A stretch of 64,000 nt of DNA. It comes from Tretioscincus oriximinensis. Lineage: Eukaryota; Chordata; Lepidosauria; Squamata; Gymnophthalmidae. The notes below the pieces were generated by a model. That model saw nothing but the letters and a program-made list of their open reading frames with translations, did not search any database and was not told the origin of the DNA. Shown piece after piece: positions 35,056 to 46,300 of this stretch. The position numbers and the translations under genes are program-made. Every line of letters starts with the position of its first letter. Position 1 is the first letter of the stretch. The stretch spans positions 1,835,201-1,899,200 of the forward strand of contig JAJVDF010000206.1 in NCBI GenBank assembly GCA_022410635.1, written 5' to 3'.

Positions 35056-35915
35056 CTCAAACCCAGATAAGAACATAAGAGGAGCTCTACTGAATCAGGC
35101 CGGAGACATCTAGTCCAGCCTTCTATCTCACACGGTGGCTCACCAATTGCACCTGGGCAGTCTGGAACAGAAGAGGGCAAAATCTTCAACTGTTCTCGAT
35201 GCCTGCAAATGGTATTTCAGAAATACTACCAATTGCTCCATCTTGGAGGAAGCATCAAGACAACCATTCTAGCACTTATTTATACCCTTGCTGTCCATGA
35301 ACTTGTCTAATTCTCTCTTAAAGCTATCCAGGCTGCTATCTACCACCACCTCTTCTCAAAATAAACACCAAAGGCTGATCACCCTCTGGGTGAAAAATAC
35401 TTTCCTTTGTCTGTCCATACTCTTCTGCCTATCAGTTTCAAAGAATGCCCTCTGGTCCTAGTGTTACGCAACAGAGGAAACTATTCACCTTGTCTATCCC
35501 GGGCATGATTTTATATACTTCAATGAGATCACCTCTTGTTGCGTGCTTGCCCAATTTCAATAGATCATTCTGGAATGACTTAAAATCATTTTCAGTTTTC
35601 ACTACCCTAAACAGTTTAGTGTCACCAGGAAACTTGGCTACTTCACTATTTACCTCAGCATCCAGATTGTTTATGAATATATTGAAAAGCAAAGGTCCCA
35701 GTACGGACCCCTGGGGTATTCCATTTCTCACCTCTTTCCACCCAGAGAACTGTCCATTCACTACTACCCTCTGTTTTCTATCTTTTAGCCAGTTTCCAAT
35801 CCAGGACAAGGTCTATCCTCTTACTCCATGACTGTAGAGCTTTTTAGGATGCTTTCTTGAGGAACTTTATCAAAAGCCTTCTGAAAGTCTAGATAGTCAA
35901 TATCAATTGACGGCA
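35056..35915 (-). mobile_element. CR1-type LINE, antisense copy with internal deletion, ending near the gap
   Basis: The minus strand carries the same reverse-transcriptase frame (SWIGNWLKDRKQRVVVNGQF, GIPQGSVLGPLLFNIFINNL), but the catalytic FADD has become FPGD. After LLKLG the sequence jumps to RGDLIEVYKIM, so roughly 330 bases are deleted near 35545. The 3' UTR and the TAGATGTCTC..GAACATAAGAGGAGC end run to about 35056. The frame 35438-35809 (123 codons) is part of it. The upstream part is lost at the assembly gap. Confidence 0.87.
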
Positions 35916-35923
35916 TGGGGGTG

Positions 35924-36623
35924 NNNNNNNNNNNNNNNNNNNNNNNNNNNNNNNNNNNNNNNNNNNNNNNNNNNNNNNNNNNNNNNNNNNNNNNNNNNNN
36001 NNNNNNNNNNNNNNNNNNNNNNNNNNNNNNNNNNNNNNNNNNNNNNNNNNNNNNNNNNNNNNNNNNNNNNNNNNNNNNNNNNNNNNNNNNNNNNNNNNNN
36101 NNNNNNNNNNNNNNNNNNNNNNNNNNNNNNNNNNNNNNNNNNNNNNNNNNNNNNNNNNNNNNNNNNNNNNNNNNNNNNNNNNNNNNNNNNNNNNNNNNNN
36201 NNNNNNNNNNNNNNNNNNNNNNNNNNNNNNNNNNNNNNNNNNNNNNNNNNNNNNNNNNNNNNNNNNNNNNNNNNNNNNNNNNNNNNNNNNNNNNNNNNNN
36301 NNNNNNNNNNNNNNNNNNNNNNNNNNNNNNNNNNNNNNNNNNNNNNNNNNNNNNNNNNNNNNNNNNNNNNNNNNNNNNNNNNNNNNNNNNNNNNNNNNNN
36401 NNNNNNNNNNNNNNNNNNNNNNNNNNNNNNNNNNNNNNNNNNNNNNNNNNNNNNNNNNNNNNNNNNNNNNNNNNNNNNNNNNNNNNNNNNNNNNNNNNNN
36501 NNNNNNNNNNNNNNNNNNNNNNNNNNNNNNNNNNNNNNNNNNNNNNNNNNNNNNNNNNNNNNNNNNNNNNNNNNNNNNNNNNNNNNNNNNNNNNNNNNNN
36601 NNNNNNNNNNNNNNNNNNNNNNN
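35924..36623. other. Assembly gap, exactly 700 N
   Basis: An uninterrupted run of N. Both edges are antisense CR1 sequence, so the gap probably failed on tandem or nested CR1 copies. Frames drawn across it are meaningless. The true length is unknown. Confidence 0.99.
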
Positions 36624-36712
36624 GATGCACCTGGGCAGTCTGAACAGAGGAAAGTAAAATATGCACCTCTTCATGACTCCCTGCAAATGGTATTTCAGGA
36701 GCACATGATGTG
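36624..36712 (-). mobile_element. CR1-type LINE 3' UTR fragment, second antisense copy
   Basis: GATGCACCTGGGCAGTCTGA, ACAGAGGAAAGTAAAATATG, CACCTCTTCATGAC, GCAAATGGTATTTCAGGAG is the reverse complement of 34050-34135. The very 3' end of this copy must lie inside the gap. Confidence 0.85.
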
Positions 36713-38426
36713 TTAAAAAGTGCAATGGTGTTAGGTTTCTAAATAAATTGCTTGTGAGCCCTGGCATACTTACCTTCATCATTTTGCAAACTATAAAGCC
36801 TTTAAATCAATTTGAAACAGGGGGCTGAGTAACCAGGAAGAAATCCTGAGCATGCTTAGTATGGGACTAAACAAGGAAATGTATGAGATTCTCATGCTAA
36901 TGTCTTCTTGCAAGGCCTTTGATCTGGCACACAAAGGTTTGAGTTGGGGAACACAGGCCATTTGCACAGATGTCAGAAAAAAACAGCAATTAAGAAATTC
37001 CAGTTCCAGCCACCTTTATTACTGATGCATTGCAGAGCATGGTAAAACTCCATTTATGCATTTGGCAGAAGAATCAATAGGTTGAAACATCCCGGTAAGA
37101 ACCAGATAAGAAAATGTCATGTGGAGGGGACCTCTGTTTGCATAATTCAGTAATACATTACAGTACAAATGCAAAATATTATGTGTGTTGCAACAGATTG
37201 CTTAAATGCATTACAGAGGCCTGCACAGATAGGATGTGAGAACCAGAGCTGATTGTATGTTATTCCACATATTCCACCTTTCACAATAAAGTAAAGCAGC
37301 ACTCTGGCTTGGGTTATCAAATTTTCATATATTACTATTGCAATATGTTAAAATCTTTCTCTCTCTGCTCGGAGTTGTAGTATATTTGGAATAAAAAATT
37401 CTAGATCCTGAGNAGTTGTTCCCATACATACATTCTCTCCTCTGTTGACTGTGATTTCCAGTGCACTTGATAGGTCGTCAACATTTAATTTTCTGCCTAA
37501 TTGAAAATTGCGCAGTGTTGTTAAATTAATGGGAAAGCATTCAAAAGAAGANCTTTTGGCTTAATTAGATAATTAACACAATCAATATAGCATCATTTTT
37601 TAAAAGAAAAAATTAATTTTTAATTTAAATTAGGATAGTTGCATTCACATTCGGTTTGTTTGTTGTGCAATTTATTCCATCCCAGGCTGCCACAAGACAC
37701 TATCCGATTGGATTAAATCACAAAAATTATAAGCGTTAAACTGTGCTGTGTTACTGAACTTTTCTTCCAGCGTGATAAAAAGGAGTGATATAATTGAAAG
37801 AAGGATTTGAGAAATAAGTGCTTTATTGTGGCAAGATTCTGGGTAAACTCTCTGAAATTCAGCTGTTAAAATTGGATTTTTTTAGCAGCTTGTGCACCTT
37901 GTAAATGGGGAGGAGCTTATTGTTTTTTCTGCCAACTCACAAGTGCTAACCAATCAGGATTAGCCACATCAAGTTTTCCCATTAGGAGCAGAGAGATTAG
38001 CCTCACTAGACATCTCTCTGTTGTCCAAATCCTCTCACTAAACTTCATTTGGCTTTGCCTCCTTGCACCCAGGCTGTCACTGGGAAACATGGTGTCAAAG
38101 GTGGATTTCCTGTAATACTGATATATCAGACTATTCCTTAACTAACCTGAGACTATGCTAGGAATGCTTCACTTGTGCCTGGCACTTCGAGTATAGCCTT
38201 TGAAGAACTAGGGATATTATTGTGTGGCTGGAGGCATCCTAGTTATTTAACGAATAATAAAACTAAAAGGAACTGAAATTCAGATCAATCAGTTTCCCAA
38301 AAGGGGGAGGGAATCCATGTTAGATAAATTAATCAGGATCTATGGGTCATGCTCTACTAATTAAAANGAACATGAAGACGATCTGAATATGAGGCAATTA
38401 TTTTCCTTCTTTTCCTATGTTGCACA
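36713..38426. other. Long unique-looking AT-rich stretch, candidate conserved non-coding element
   Basis: About 1.7 kb without any repeat I recognise, in a window where most repeats are easy to see. 37440-37790 is dense in TAATTA-like homeodomain core words (TTAATTAGATAATTAAC at 37561-37577, AATTAATTTTTAATTTAAAT) plus GGATTAAATCAC. No exon is seen. Conservation cannot be tested here. Confidence 0.3.
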
Positions 38427-38529
38427 CTGAAAACTGTTGCGGGGAAAAATAAGTTCCTTTTTGAGGTGCAATGTTGCACACTGATTGCACCTCAAAAAGG
38501 AACTTATTTTTCCCCGCAACAGTTTTCAG
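38427..38529. repeat. Perfect 46-bp inverted repeat with 11-bp loop
   Basis: Arms 38427-38472 and 38484-38529 are exact reverse complements; the loop is GTTGCACACTG. The words before the left arm (ATGTTGCACACTGA from 38418) recur in the loop (38471-38484), the footprint expected of a replication template switch. The arms include GTTGCGGGGAAAAATAAG. No protein is encoded. Confidence 0.95.
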
Positions 38530-38563
38530 AAAAAAAGGATATGGAAAATCATTTCTAGTCTTA

Positions 38564-38762
38564 GTAGGCTGACCAGATGACCCCTTTTTTGGGGGGGTAG
38601 TAACCCGGTTTTGGAGTGCCTCACGTTTTTTGCTGAGAAATTTTTTTTCAAAAAAAGATTTTTTTTTGAAAAAAATTCTTTTTTTCCCCCCTCAGGAAAA
38701 CCCGGGAGGCAACGCAAAGCCAGGTTTTCACCCCCACAAAAGGGGTCATCTGGTCAGCCTAC
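38564..38762. mobile_element. 199-bp MITE with 25-bp terminal inverted repeats and TTA duplication
   Basis: The ends GTAGGCTGACCAGATGACCC, CTTTT (38564-38588) and their exact reverse complement (38738-38762) are flanked by TTA on both sides (38561-38563 and 38763-38765). A TTA duplication fits PIF/Harbinger-type elements. The similarity of the two halves continues inward (CCCGGTTTTGGAGTGCCTC versus a GGCTTTGCGTTGCCTCCCG-like arm), so the whole element can fold on itself. The centre is A- and T-runs. No transposase. Confidence 0.75.
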
Positions 38763-38791
38763 TTATTGGGGAGAGAAATCTCCCCAATAAG
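38762..38791. repeat. 13-bp perfect hairpin with GAAA loop
   Basis: CTTATTGGGGAGA (38762-38774) pairs with TCTCCCCAATAAG (38779-38791) across GAAA. It begins at the last base of the MITE. It resembles a rho-independent terminator in shape only; in this genome that has no meaning. Confidence 0.9.
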
Positions 38792-38829
38792 CAGGCCTTT
38801 GGCTAGAAAACTACTGTCTCCTCCCCATT

Positions 38830-38947
38830 TTTAGAAAAGGCTGTTTTTAATGTTTTAAAATGATGGTTTTATTGTTAACCGCCCTGAGACCTACGGGTAT
38901 AGGGCAGTATAAAAATGTAAATAAATAAATAAATAAAATAAATAAAT
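38830..38947 (+). mobile_element. L2-type LINE 3' tail
   Basis: GTTAACCGCCCTGAGACCTA, CGGGTATAGGGCAGTATAAA, then AAATAAATAAATAAATAAAA. This is the clean plus-strand version of the antisense L2 tail at 29.0 kb. Confidence 0.85.
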
Positions 38948-39514
38948 CGACATAATAATAATAATTTTTATTATTAAATCAAACGCATGACCAAATACTA
39001 TAGATAACAATAACCACTATCTCTCCCCGCAACACATCAAATGAGCTACAATTTGAAATCATCTTTCTTACAATGGGAATATGTTGATGTTTCACTCTGA
39101 GAATTTAAATAATTCATTAACTTAATCCATTTCCCCCTTTTACTAATCACTCTATTACCTACAAATTTTTGCCTCCTTTTATATGTATATATTCACATTT
39201 CATAGCCCCTATTACATAAAATATTCAGTTACAAATTGATCATTTGGGCCATTCCCTTGCAACCATTTAATGTGCTTTATAATTTACGCTTTCCCTTCAT
39301 TATCCAGCTTTCACCTTCAAAATATAGAAATAACTATTTGTCTTTTGCCTGTAATATAGTTCTTTGCATAATTATATTTATTAGTAAAGCAATGATTAAT
39401 CTAGTATTCTGTATATCATTACATGGCTACCAAAAGTGCATATAAACATCTCAATCCATAGAGCAGTGCCAANAACTTGGGCTGAGTTTCCTATTAATAT
39501 GTGTTAACAGTGTT
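38948..39514. other. Unannotated AT-rich stretch
   Basis: Starts with a short ATA/ATT run; nothing else recognised. Confidence 0.4.
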
Positions 39515-39622
39515 GGTAAGAACATAAGNAGAGCCATACTGGATCAGACCATAGCCCATCTAGTCCAGCATTCTTTGTCACACAGAGGCCCATCTGATGC
39601 ACCTGTGCAGTCTGAATATGCA
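39515..39622 (-). mobile_element. CR1-type LINE, 3' end fragment
   Basis: TAAGAACATAAG, AGAGCCATACTGGATCAGAC, CATAGCCCATCTAGTCCAGC, then GATGCACCTGTGCAGTCTGA: the reverse complement of the CR1 terminal block. Confidence 0.85.
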
Positions 39623-40259
39623 CCAGTTAATAAACTTTACCCTTGAACCTTTCTCAGTAATTACCCATTCTACAATCTATTACCAATCTACTAATTACAT
39701 TATCCATTTGTTATACACAAATGCTCTTTAATTGAAATGTATACAACCCATGATATCCTTTTTAATTTTTGCTCTATTGGTTAGACAAATTGCATCATGA
39801 TGACATCACTGCAGTTTGAAATGATGTGCACACCTTCAAATCCAGAGAAGGTCAAAGTGCTGAAAATTTGATCCGTATTCCATGGATTCATTTGAACGAT
39901 ATAGCCAGACTTTCCTGTACATAAATATTCCTAATGTACAAAAACTATCTGCTTTATTGCTACATAAATTTTATAACACTGTTCTCATCTATTCTCTTTT
40001 ATTCACACTAACACACTGTCTCATGCCTTAATCCAATGCAGTGTTAATACAGTTACAAGGATATACATGGCTCTTCACCCAGGCTTTTGATTTTTAGCTC
40101 TCTCTACATTGTNTTTTTCCAGGGAGATGGGTCGGTTGGCGTGAGTGAGAGAGTGTATAGATNTTTAAAAAGTATTTTATTAAAGTGTTTTTTTTTNAAA
40201 AAAAATCTTAGTCCATTAATCACTGTATATTAATTGGAACTGTATATTAATATACAGAA
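39623..40259. other. Unannotated AT-rich stretch
   Basis: No gene or repeat recognised. It leads into the L1-like remnant, whose left end I cannot place exactly. Confidence 0.35.
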
Positions 40260-41890
40260 ATCATAAATAATATGGCTAAATACATCACCAAGGGAATAAT
40301 TAGAGATCAGGAGGCTGTCAAAGTTAAAATTAGGAGTAAAAAAATGAACTATTTAGTAATATGGCTATATAAAATTTCACAGATGAAATTATAAAATAAT
40401 ATGGAACCAGATAGAGAAAATGTTNGAAAAAAGGAAGAAAAGATGATTAACAAGGTGGATAAAATAANTGTATTGAAAATGTTAATAATAACAAAATTAC
40501 TATATCCATTTCAAACAATCTCATTGATAGTGCTTAAAGTAACATTGAAGAATTGGGATAGGTGAATAAAAAAAAATCAGATTAGAAGAGGCCAAGACTG
40601 AGAAGAGAAAGGAGAATGGGGCAATACTCAGTGTACAAAATTACCATGTTGTCTTTCTGGTGCAAAGAATAATGCAGATGTGATATGAAAATACAACATG
40701 GGCTGAACTGGGGAGACCAATGGATTTTTGGAAACAGATACTTTTTAGAGATTGATCAATAAGAGAACATAGAATGTGGAAAGAACCTTTGAAAGGCACT
40801 ATGGGAAAATGGAAAAATGTCAGTTAGGAAGGAAGTAATGTTGGCTGCAATCAGGATTATAAATAAAAATAATGNTGAGACGATGGCATGAGCATTGAGA
40901 GTTATGTTAAAAAAATAGATGGGATAGAAAAATTATATAAAATAGATGGCAGNCCAAAAGACAGGATAATCATAGAAACATGGTTAGGGGTTAGAAGGTG
41001 GCTCCAGACCATGGGAATTAAATCATAGATTGATAGTAATAGTGTAAGAAATAATATAAACCAAGAAGATTCAGAAATAGAAAAAATTATTAGGAAGATA
41101 ATTGCAAAAGAAAGGGGAATTGCAGGAGGAATATATGTACAAATGGGTTGGTAAGATAAGAAATAAAAGAGGAATTATATGGAATTTGGAGTATGGACAT
41201 GGATATAAGAAGAGATGAAATTAGCAAAGAAATTAGAAGAATACAAGGGATTAAGAATAATTGAATGAAAGAAACAAGAAGGAAGATACTCCATAAATGG
41301 TATAGAACACTGGCTCAATTGTCTTATTTCTTTCACAATGTCCAAAATACGTGTTGATATGGATACCAACAAAGATACATTTTCATACTTATGGTAAGGG
41401 AATGCCAAATGATGAAGGAATTTTGGGAGAAAGTAGAGAAACAGAGAATGCAATTTTTACAATACAAATAAGGATAACTACCAAGATGGCAGTTTTACAT
41501 GGAGATTTGGAGAAGATATGGTCAGTGGATGTAAGGGATATGATANATAAAATAATTACNTGGATGGATGGATGGAAGGACAGTATTAAATAGACAATGC
41601 AGAAAATGTGTGAATATATCATTAATGTGACTGCTACTGAAAATTCTAATTGTAGAATAAATAATCCAGAACATATACAGAAAATAAAAAATTGTAAACA
41701 AAAATGGTTGGTCGTAAAGAACTATTTGTGGGCAAACATAAGGAGTGAAGCGATGAAAATTTAGTATTCCAGATGTGAACCTTCAAGTGAATATGTATGG
41801 AAATATGTGAGTGGAGGAGGGATGGTATAATGTAAAGAGGAAAAAATTCAAAACACTGTAACAATAATTGAAAATGTTTATTTTTATATT
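40260..41890 (+). mobile_element. L1-like LINE ORF2 C-terminal remnant (tentative)
   Basis: The stretch is A-rich on the plus strand, as L1 coding strands are. Broken frames give LLYPFQTISLIVLKVTLKN, W (compare the L1 block with FQ.IP then KKW), TKLPCCLSGAKNNAD, WAELGRPMDFWKQ, and near 41360-41460 RECQMMKEFWEKVEKQ, which resembles the WW.C..VK.FW segment near the end of L1 ORF2. Many stops and frameshifts. There is no clear poly(A), though ATC and AT runs follow at 41925-41940. The clade call is by eye and could be wrong. Confidence 0.5.
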
Positions 41891-42006
41891 GTGATAAAAA
41901 TAGAGTGTTTTGAAATCAAAATCATCATCATCATCTTTTTTTTGGTTACCTACCTTGCAATGATGAAGTTGAATCATTTTATATATTTAATTAAATAAAT
42001 AAATCT

Positions 42007-42483
42007 ACTTCACTGTTTTTCTTCCTTCCCAGCCCCATTTTACCTCCATTTTAGTGGCCTGACAGGGTGTCTTTGTGTGTATTCACAGTTCAAGTGCATA
42101 TTAATTTAGATGCCAAAGGGAATTATTTTTCCTTTGTCTGTGATCTATTTTGCCGGCAGTTTTTAATTTCCACGTCATTACTCCAGCATGGAAAATTTGA
42201 ACTGTTGTGAAAAGGCAGCAGCTGGGACAGCAGGACATCTGCTTAGGTCTCCCCCCCCCCCCACCATGGACCTTAATCTTTGGGGTTGCTTCTGGCTTTG
42301 TTAGAGCCAGAAGTAGCGGCAAGAATTGCAAACCCTGGTTTTACGCAAATAAAAACTTGTACAAAACAAGAGATTAAAAAAGTGCCTCCTATGCTCGCTC
42401 AGTAAGTGCTTGGCATGGTTTCTGCTCCTTCCCTGCCCTGTCAGGCCAAAATGGGGTTGGGAAGGAAGCAAAACAGTGAAGTG
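42007..42483. repeat. Unit bounded by inverted repeats of about 50-60 bp
   Basis: The left arm (42007-42067) has TTCACTGTTTTTCTTCCTTC, CCAGCCCCATTTTA, GGCCTGACAGGG. The right arm (42437-42483) has CCCTGTCAGGCCAAAATGGG, GTTGGGAAGGAAGCAAAACA, GTGAAG, its reverse complement with about 15 bases fewer. The inner sequence includes a C run at 42251-42261. Bases about 10985-11030 resemble the left arm. Possibly a non-autonomous DNA element; no target duplication was identified. Confidence 0.55.
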
Positions 42484-42573
42484 GCTTTAGATCCACTTCG
42501 CTGTGTTCCAAACTGCTTCTTTCTCCCCAGTCGGAATGCAACTAAATTCTCAGATCACAGCTTTCTCTAATTC

Positions 42574-42611
42574 TGGACTTCTGCCAATGATTTGGACTTC
42601 TGCCAATAATT
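42574..42611 (+). repeat. Tandem duplication, two 19-bp units
   Basis: TGGACTTCTGCCAATGATT then TGGACTTCTGCCAATAATT, one mismatch. Confidence 0.85.
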
Positions 42612-43229
42612 AGAAATGTTTATCTTTTCAAACCAACTGTTCTCAGTTAGTTCTGACGGATAGAAATAAACTTTTGCACTTTCCTCACAGGCATTTTCTT
42701 CACACACCTTACTCAGATCTCTGCTGAGTTTTTCCAGTCAGCTTCCTCTTCTCCTTCCCATATCACCAGTCTGTTGTTCAAAGAGCCATTGACCTTTTGA
42801 AATTTCCTTGACTCAACCTTTACTCTTTCATCTCTTCTTGATCTCCCCAGTCTTCTCTCTCCTTCTCTGCCTTGTTGACGTTCTTCTCCCCCTTTCCATG
42901 TCAAAACTGCATCAAATGATCTTTTTATTTTACAATCTGAAAGGAGGCTGTACAATAGTAGTCAGAAAAGAGTTGCATCTAACTGCGAGAAGGACTATAA
43001 AATGTATGCTTGTATACTTGTTTGTATGCAATAAGATCACCAAACCACATTGCCCTGTATCCTGTAATAACTCATGATGGTGGGAAGTCCATAAGCAATA
43101 TAGAATTAAGGTAGAATTAATATTTATATTTTCTTAAGCATTTATGTAACCACTGCATAACTTAATAGATGTATGCAATAGCACATGATTTTTTGTGTTT
43201 TCTGCAAGCTAGAGATTCTGAAGATTACA
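42612..43229. other. Unannotated stretch
   Basis: CT-rich at 42740-42900. Nothing recognised. Confidence 0.4.
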
Positions 43230-43358
43230 AACCTTCATCTGAAGAAGTAGACGTTTCTACTAAAGCTTATGCCACCTACTTTTCTCCTGTTAGTCTCTAA
43301 GTGCTACTAACCACTTTGTTGGACATTCTACTGGACTAACATGGTTATTTCTCTGAAA
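43230..43358 (+). mobile_element. Penelope-like element tail, 5'-truncated
   Basis: CATCTGAAGAAGTAGACGTT, TCTACTAAAGCTTATGCC, CTCCTGTTAGTCTCTAAGTG, CTGGACTAACATGGTTATTT, CTCTGA. It has the same fold as the other tails at 43239-43273, with a different stem-II loop (CGTT) and GAAA changed to TAAA. A clear target duplication was not found. Confidence 0.8.
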
Positions 43359-46300
43359 TTGACTTCATTCATTCACTCATTCATTCTGCCTGCATGCAAT
43401 AGTCTTTAAAGGTATACTAGAAGGTAGTTGTTGCTTGGCTGGTTGACACTAAATTCTTATACTATGAGGGAGAAAAAAAACATTTGTTCATTGTTTACTT
43501 GCATAAAATTATGGGATGGTTACATAAATGCTTAAGAAAAACCAATATATTAGTTCTAACCCTANATAAAATCCAGTATATTAATTTAAAACTGGCTTGA
43601 CCACATAAGCAAATAAATAACTGAAAATCTTAGCATGGTTACACTAATTAATGGCACATCTTTAAGCCCCCTGTAGGAAGGATCTTGTGAATGAAATCTT
43701 GCTTTGGGAAATAACACCAGAGAAATAATATTTTTCATCTCTTTAATTAGAGTATTAAAATATATGAGACTGGAAAACTTTTTAAATTTACCAAAGGAGT
43801 TGATCCTTATCTTTTTAGGCACTCCTCCCTTCCATTGTGTGTTTTATTTTTGTTTCTTAGGAAGTCAGTTCATGAATGATAATTAATGCATTTAAATGTG
43901 TGTCTTTTCTTGAGGTTAGATATGATGTGAGCAATTATAAGGGTTTGTCTATTTGTTTTTGTACTTTTTCTGCAATGAAAGCTGCATCTCATTATGTACT
44001 CTTGAAGAGACACATTATTCTTTCATAAAGAAAGCAGTTATCTTGTTTATGGATTCTTGAATTCAGAAAACCGAAAAGCATTAAGTATTTATGCAGACAC
44101 TTGAAAGCAAACTGCTGGAAAGTTGAAAGGATTTTCCCCCTTTTTTGGCCTCTCATCTCTTGGCTTTTAAGCAAATTTAGTATGTATATACATAACCCAT
44201 ACAAATTGCTGTGATAAAGGTGAACTAATGTTTCATTTACAAAAAACATGAACTGAGCACCAAATTATATGAAGATTTGGACAAAGTGAACCAATTAATT
44301 TAGGCACTGCAAAATTACTATAGAGTTATGCAGAACATACAGCCTATGCAAAGAGCTCTCAGTTCTTAACTGCTGGGCAAGGATCATAGATCACGGGTAT
44401 GTTTGTAAAGGGTTTTTAAAGCACCCACTAAAAACAATAACTGTGCCTNAAACCATGAAAGGCTAAAGTGAATAAATATATATTTGCCAGTCTTCTAAAT
44501 ATATATCAAGAATATGCCTGGTACAATTCAGAGGAGAGTTTGTTTAATAGTTTAGGAGCTAAATGCAGCTGACTCTATATTATTGCTCCATGTCAGAGAT
44601 GTTAGTAATCTGTTTACATCTAATGTGGATTAGAATTAGTTACATGTGAACAGTGAAATAGTGAGTGCCCTAAAATGACTTGCTAAATTTGTGCAAACAG
44701 GGACTGATTTTAAAAAGGAATCTTTAAAAAGAACTCTCCAAAACTCATCCATATTGACAACTTTATTTAGCCACAGCAAAATCACTATAGAGTTATGCAG
44801 AACATTTTTGCTTCTTCCTAATCTGAAAGACGACAGCATAAAAAAAGGTAAAAGTAATACATACTCAGTGAGAATTGAATTTAAAAAATGATGTGTTATT
44901 AGTAGATTTTAGTGAATTTTTTAATATGCACATAAACTGAAAATAGATGAATGAGAGATAAAGACAAGAGACAAGCACAGATGCATTCAAATGCATTTGC
45001 AAATGTGAGCACCTGGTTTTTCCATTGAATAAAAGGCATTTTTTTCAATAGAAAAAATCTGCAAATGTGAACCATTTGATTGAACAATTTTTTGTGACTG
45101 CCATTAGTTGTTTGGTTTGTTCAAACATGTTCAGTTCTGTTTGAAAGCATCAACTATTTGTACAAATTCATGGACATGAAACCAATGTTGCATATTTCTA
45201 ACACGAACAGATCCTTGCCAAATGCAAATCTTTATCTTTCAACAGTAAATTAGCAGACCAACTTTATAATTTGAGGAGACAGATGCATTTTCAGTGGATG
45301 CAGCAGAAACTGGAGAATGGGTGGCTTTTGAACTATCGTTTGAGTGCACAATGACTTGCAAGAAACAAGGAAATCAATCTTTGTTAAAGCATCCATGTTT
45401 GGTTGGCCTTTTGAGATCCCTCTTTTTCCTGTTACTTTGTTGTCTACTGATTGTCCTCTCCTTATATGTTCTAACCAGTGATCTAGATGAAGTGAGAAAA
45501 ACTGAAAACAAAGTTTGTCATAGAAACCAATCTTTTGTCATTGAAACAGAGACCTGGAGCAATTGTTCAAAGCCTTACAGTATTGGCTGCTGCCTGAAAC
45601 TATTTTGACTGAAACAAACCCAGGAAAAAAGGTTTCCACTGAGAAACAACCAATATGCTGCTACCGACATGACAAAATTAATAATGACAGGAATTGCTGC
45701 ATCTCATAATTTGATTAAACTGGTTGTTGACAGAGGTCATTAGCCATTGTTAGTCTATGAGAAGATTAGGGAGCCTTTAGGGAGGATGGAATAAAGGCAA
45801 TAGCGTCTTCACTTGGTCTTGTCTGTCACTAGCTAAGTCCAAGTGTTTTGGACTAGTTTCTAACATCTGTCACCTTCTTGAGGAATTGTGTGAAAGTCTT
45901 AGCACAGAAGTAATGCTGTCGTATAAAATGCTAGCCACTGTGTTATCTATTTTAAAACAAANCAAAGAAAAAGGAGAAAAAGAAGAGGGACTTACATTAG
46001 ACTTAGACCACTTGTCTGAAATAGTCTCTAATGATGTAAGAAACAGCTGTGATCATTCGCATAAAGGACATGGGAACATTCCTGGTCCTATCCAGTAGTG
46101 GCAGACATATAAATAACTGGCTGCCTGAGAAGTTCCAAGACTTGAACACAGATGTCCCACCAGTCCTATTCATGACAGACTGAGAGGACAAAATCTTCCA
46201 TGACGGGACAAAGTCAAGGTGAGAGGCAACATTGGAAGTATCATATTTGCATTGTTCCAGATCATTCCTGTTGCTATATAAACAGCTTTCCACCTGTTCA

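Noticed and set aside
35821..36782. Open frames of 240-297 codons across 35.8-36.8 kb
   Set aside because: They consist almost entirely of the 700-N gap.
38762..38791. Rho-independent-like terminator hairpin
   Set aside because: The shape fits, but this is a vertebrate genome; it is better viewed as a stray inverted repeat beside a MITE.
45294..45608. 104-codon frame with a hydrophobic segment, possible small membrane protein
   Set aside because: No family resemblance, no splice sites or promoter context I can defend. Frames this long are expected by chance in 64 kb of AT-rich DNA.
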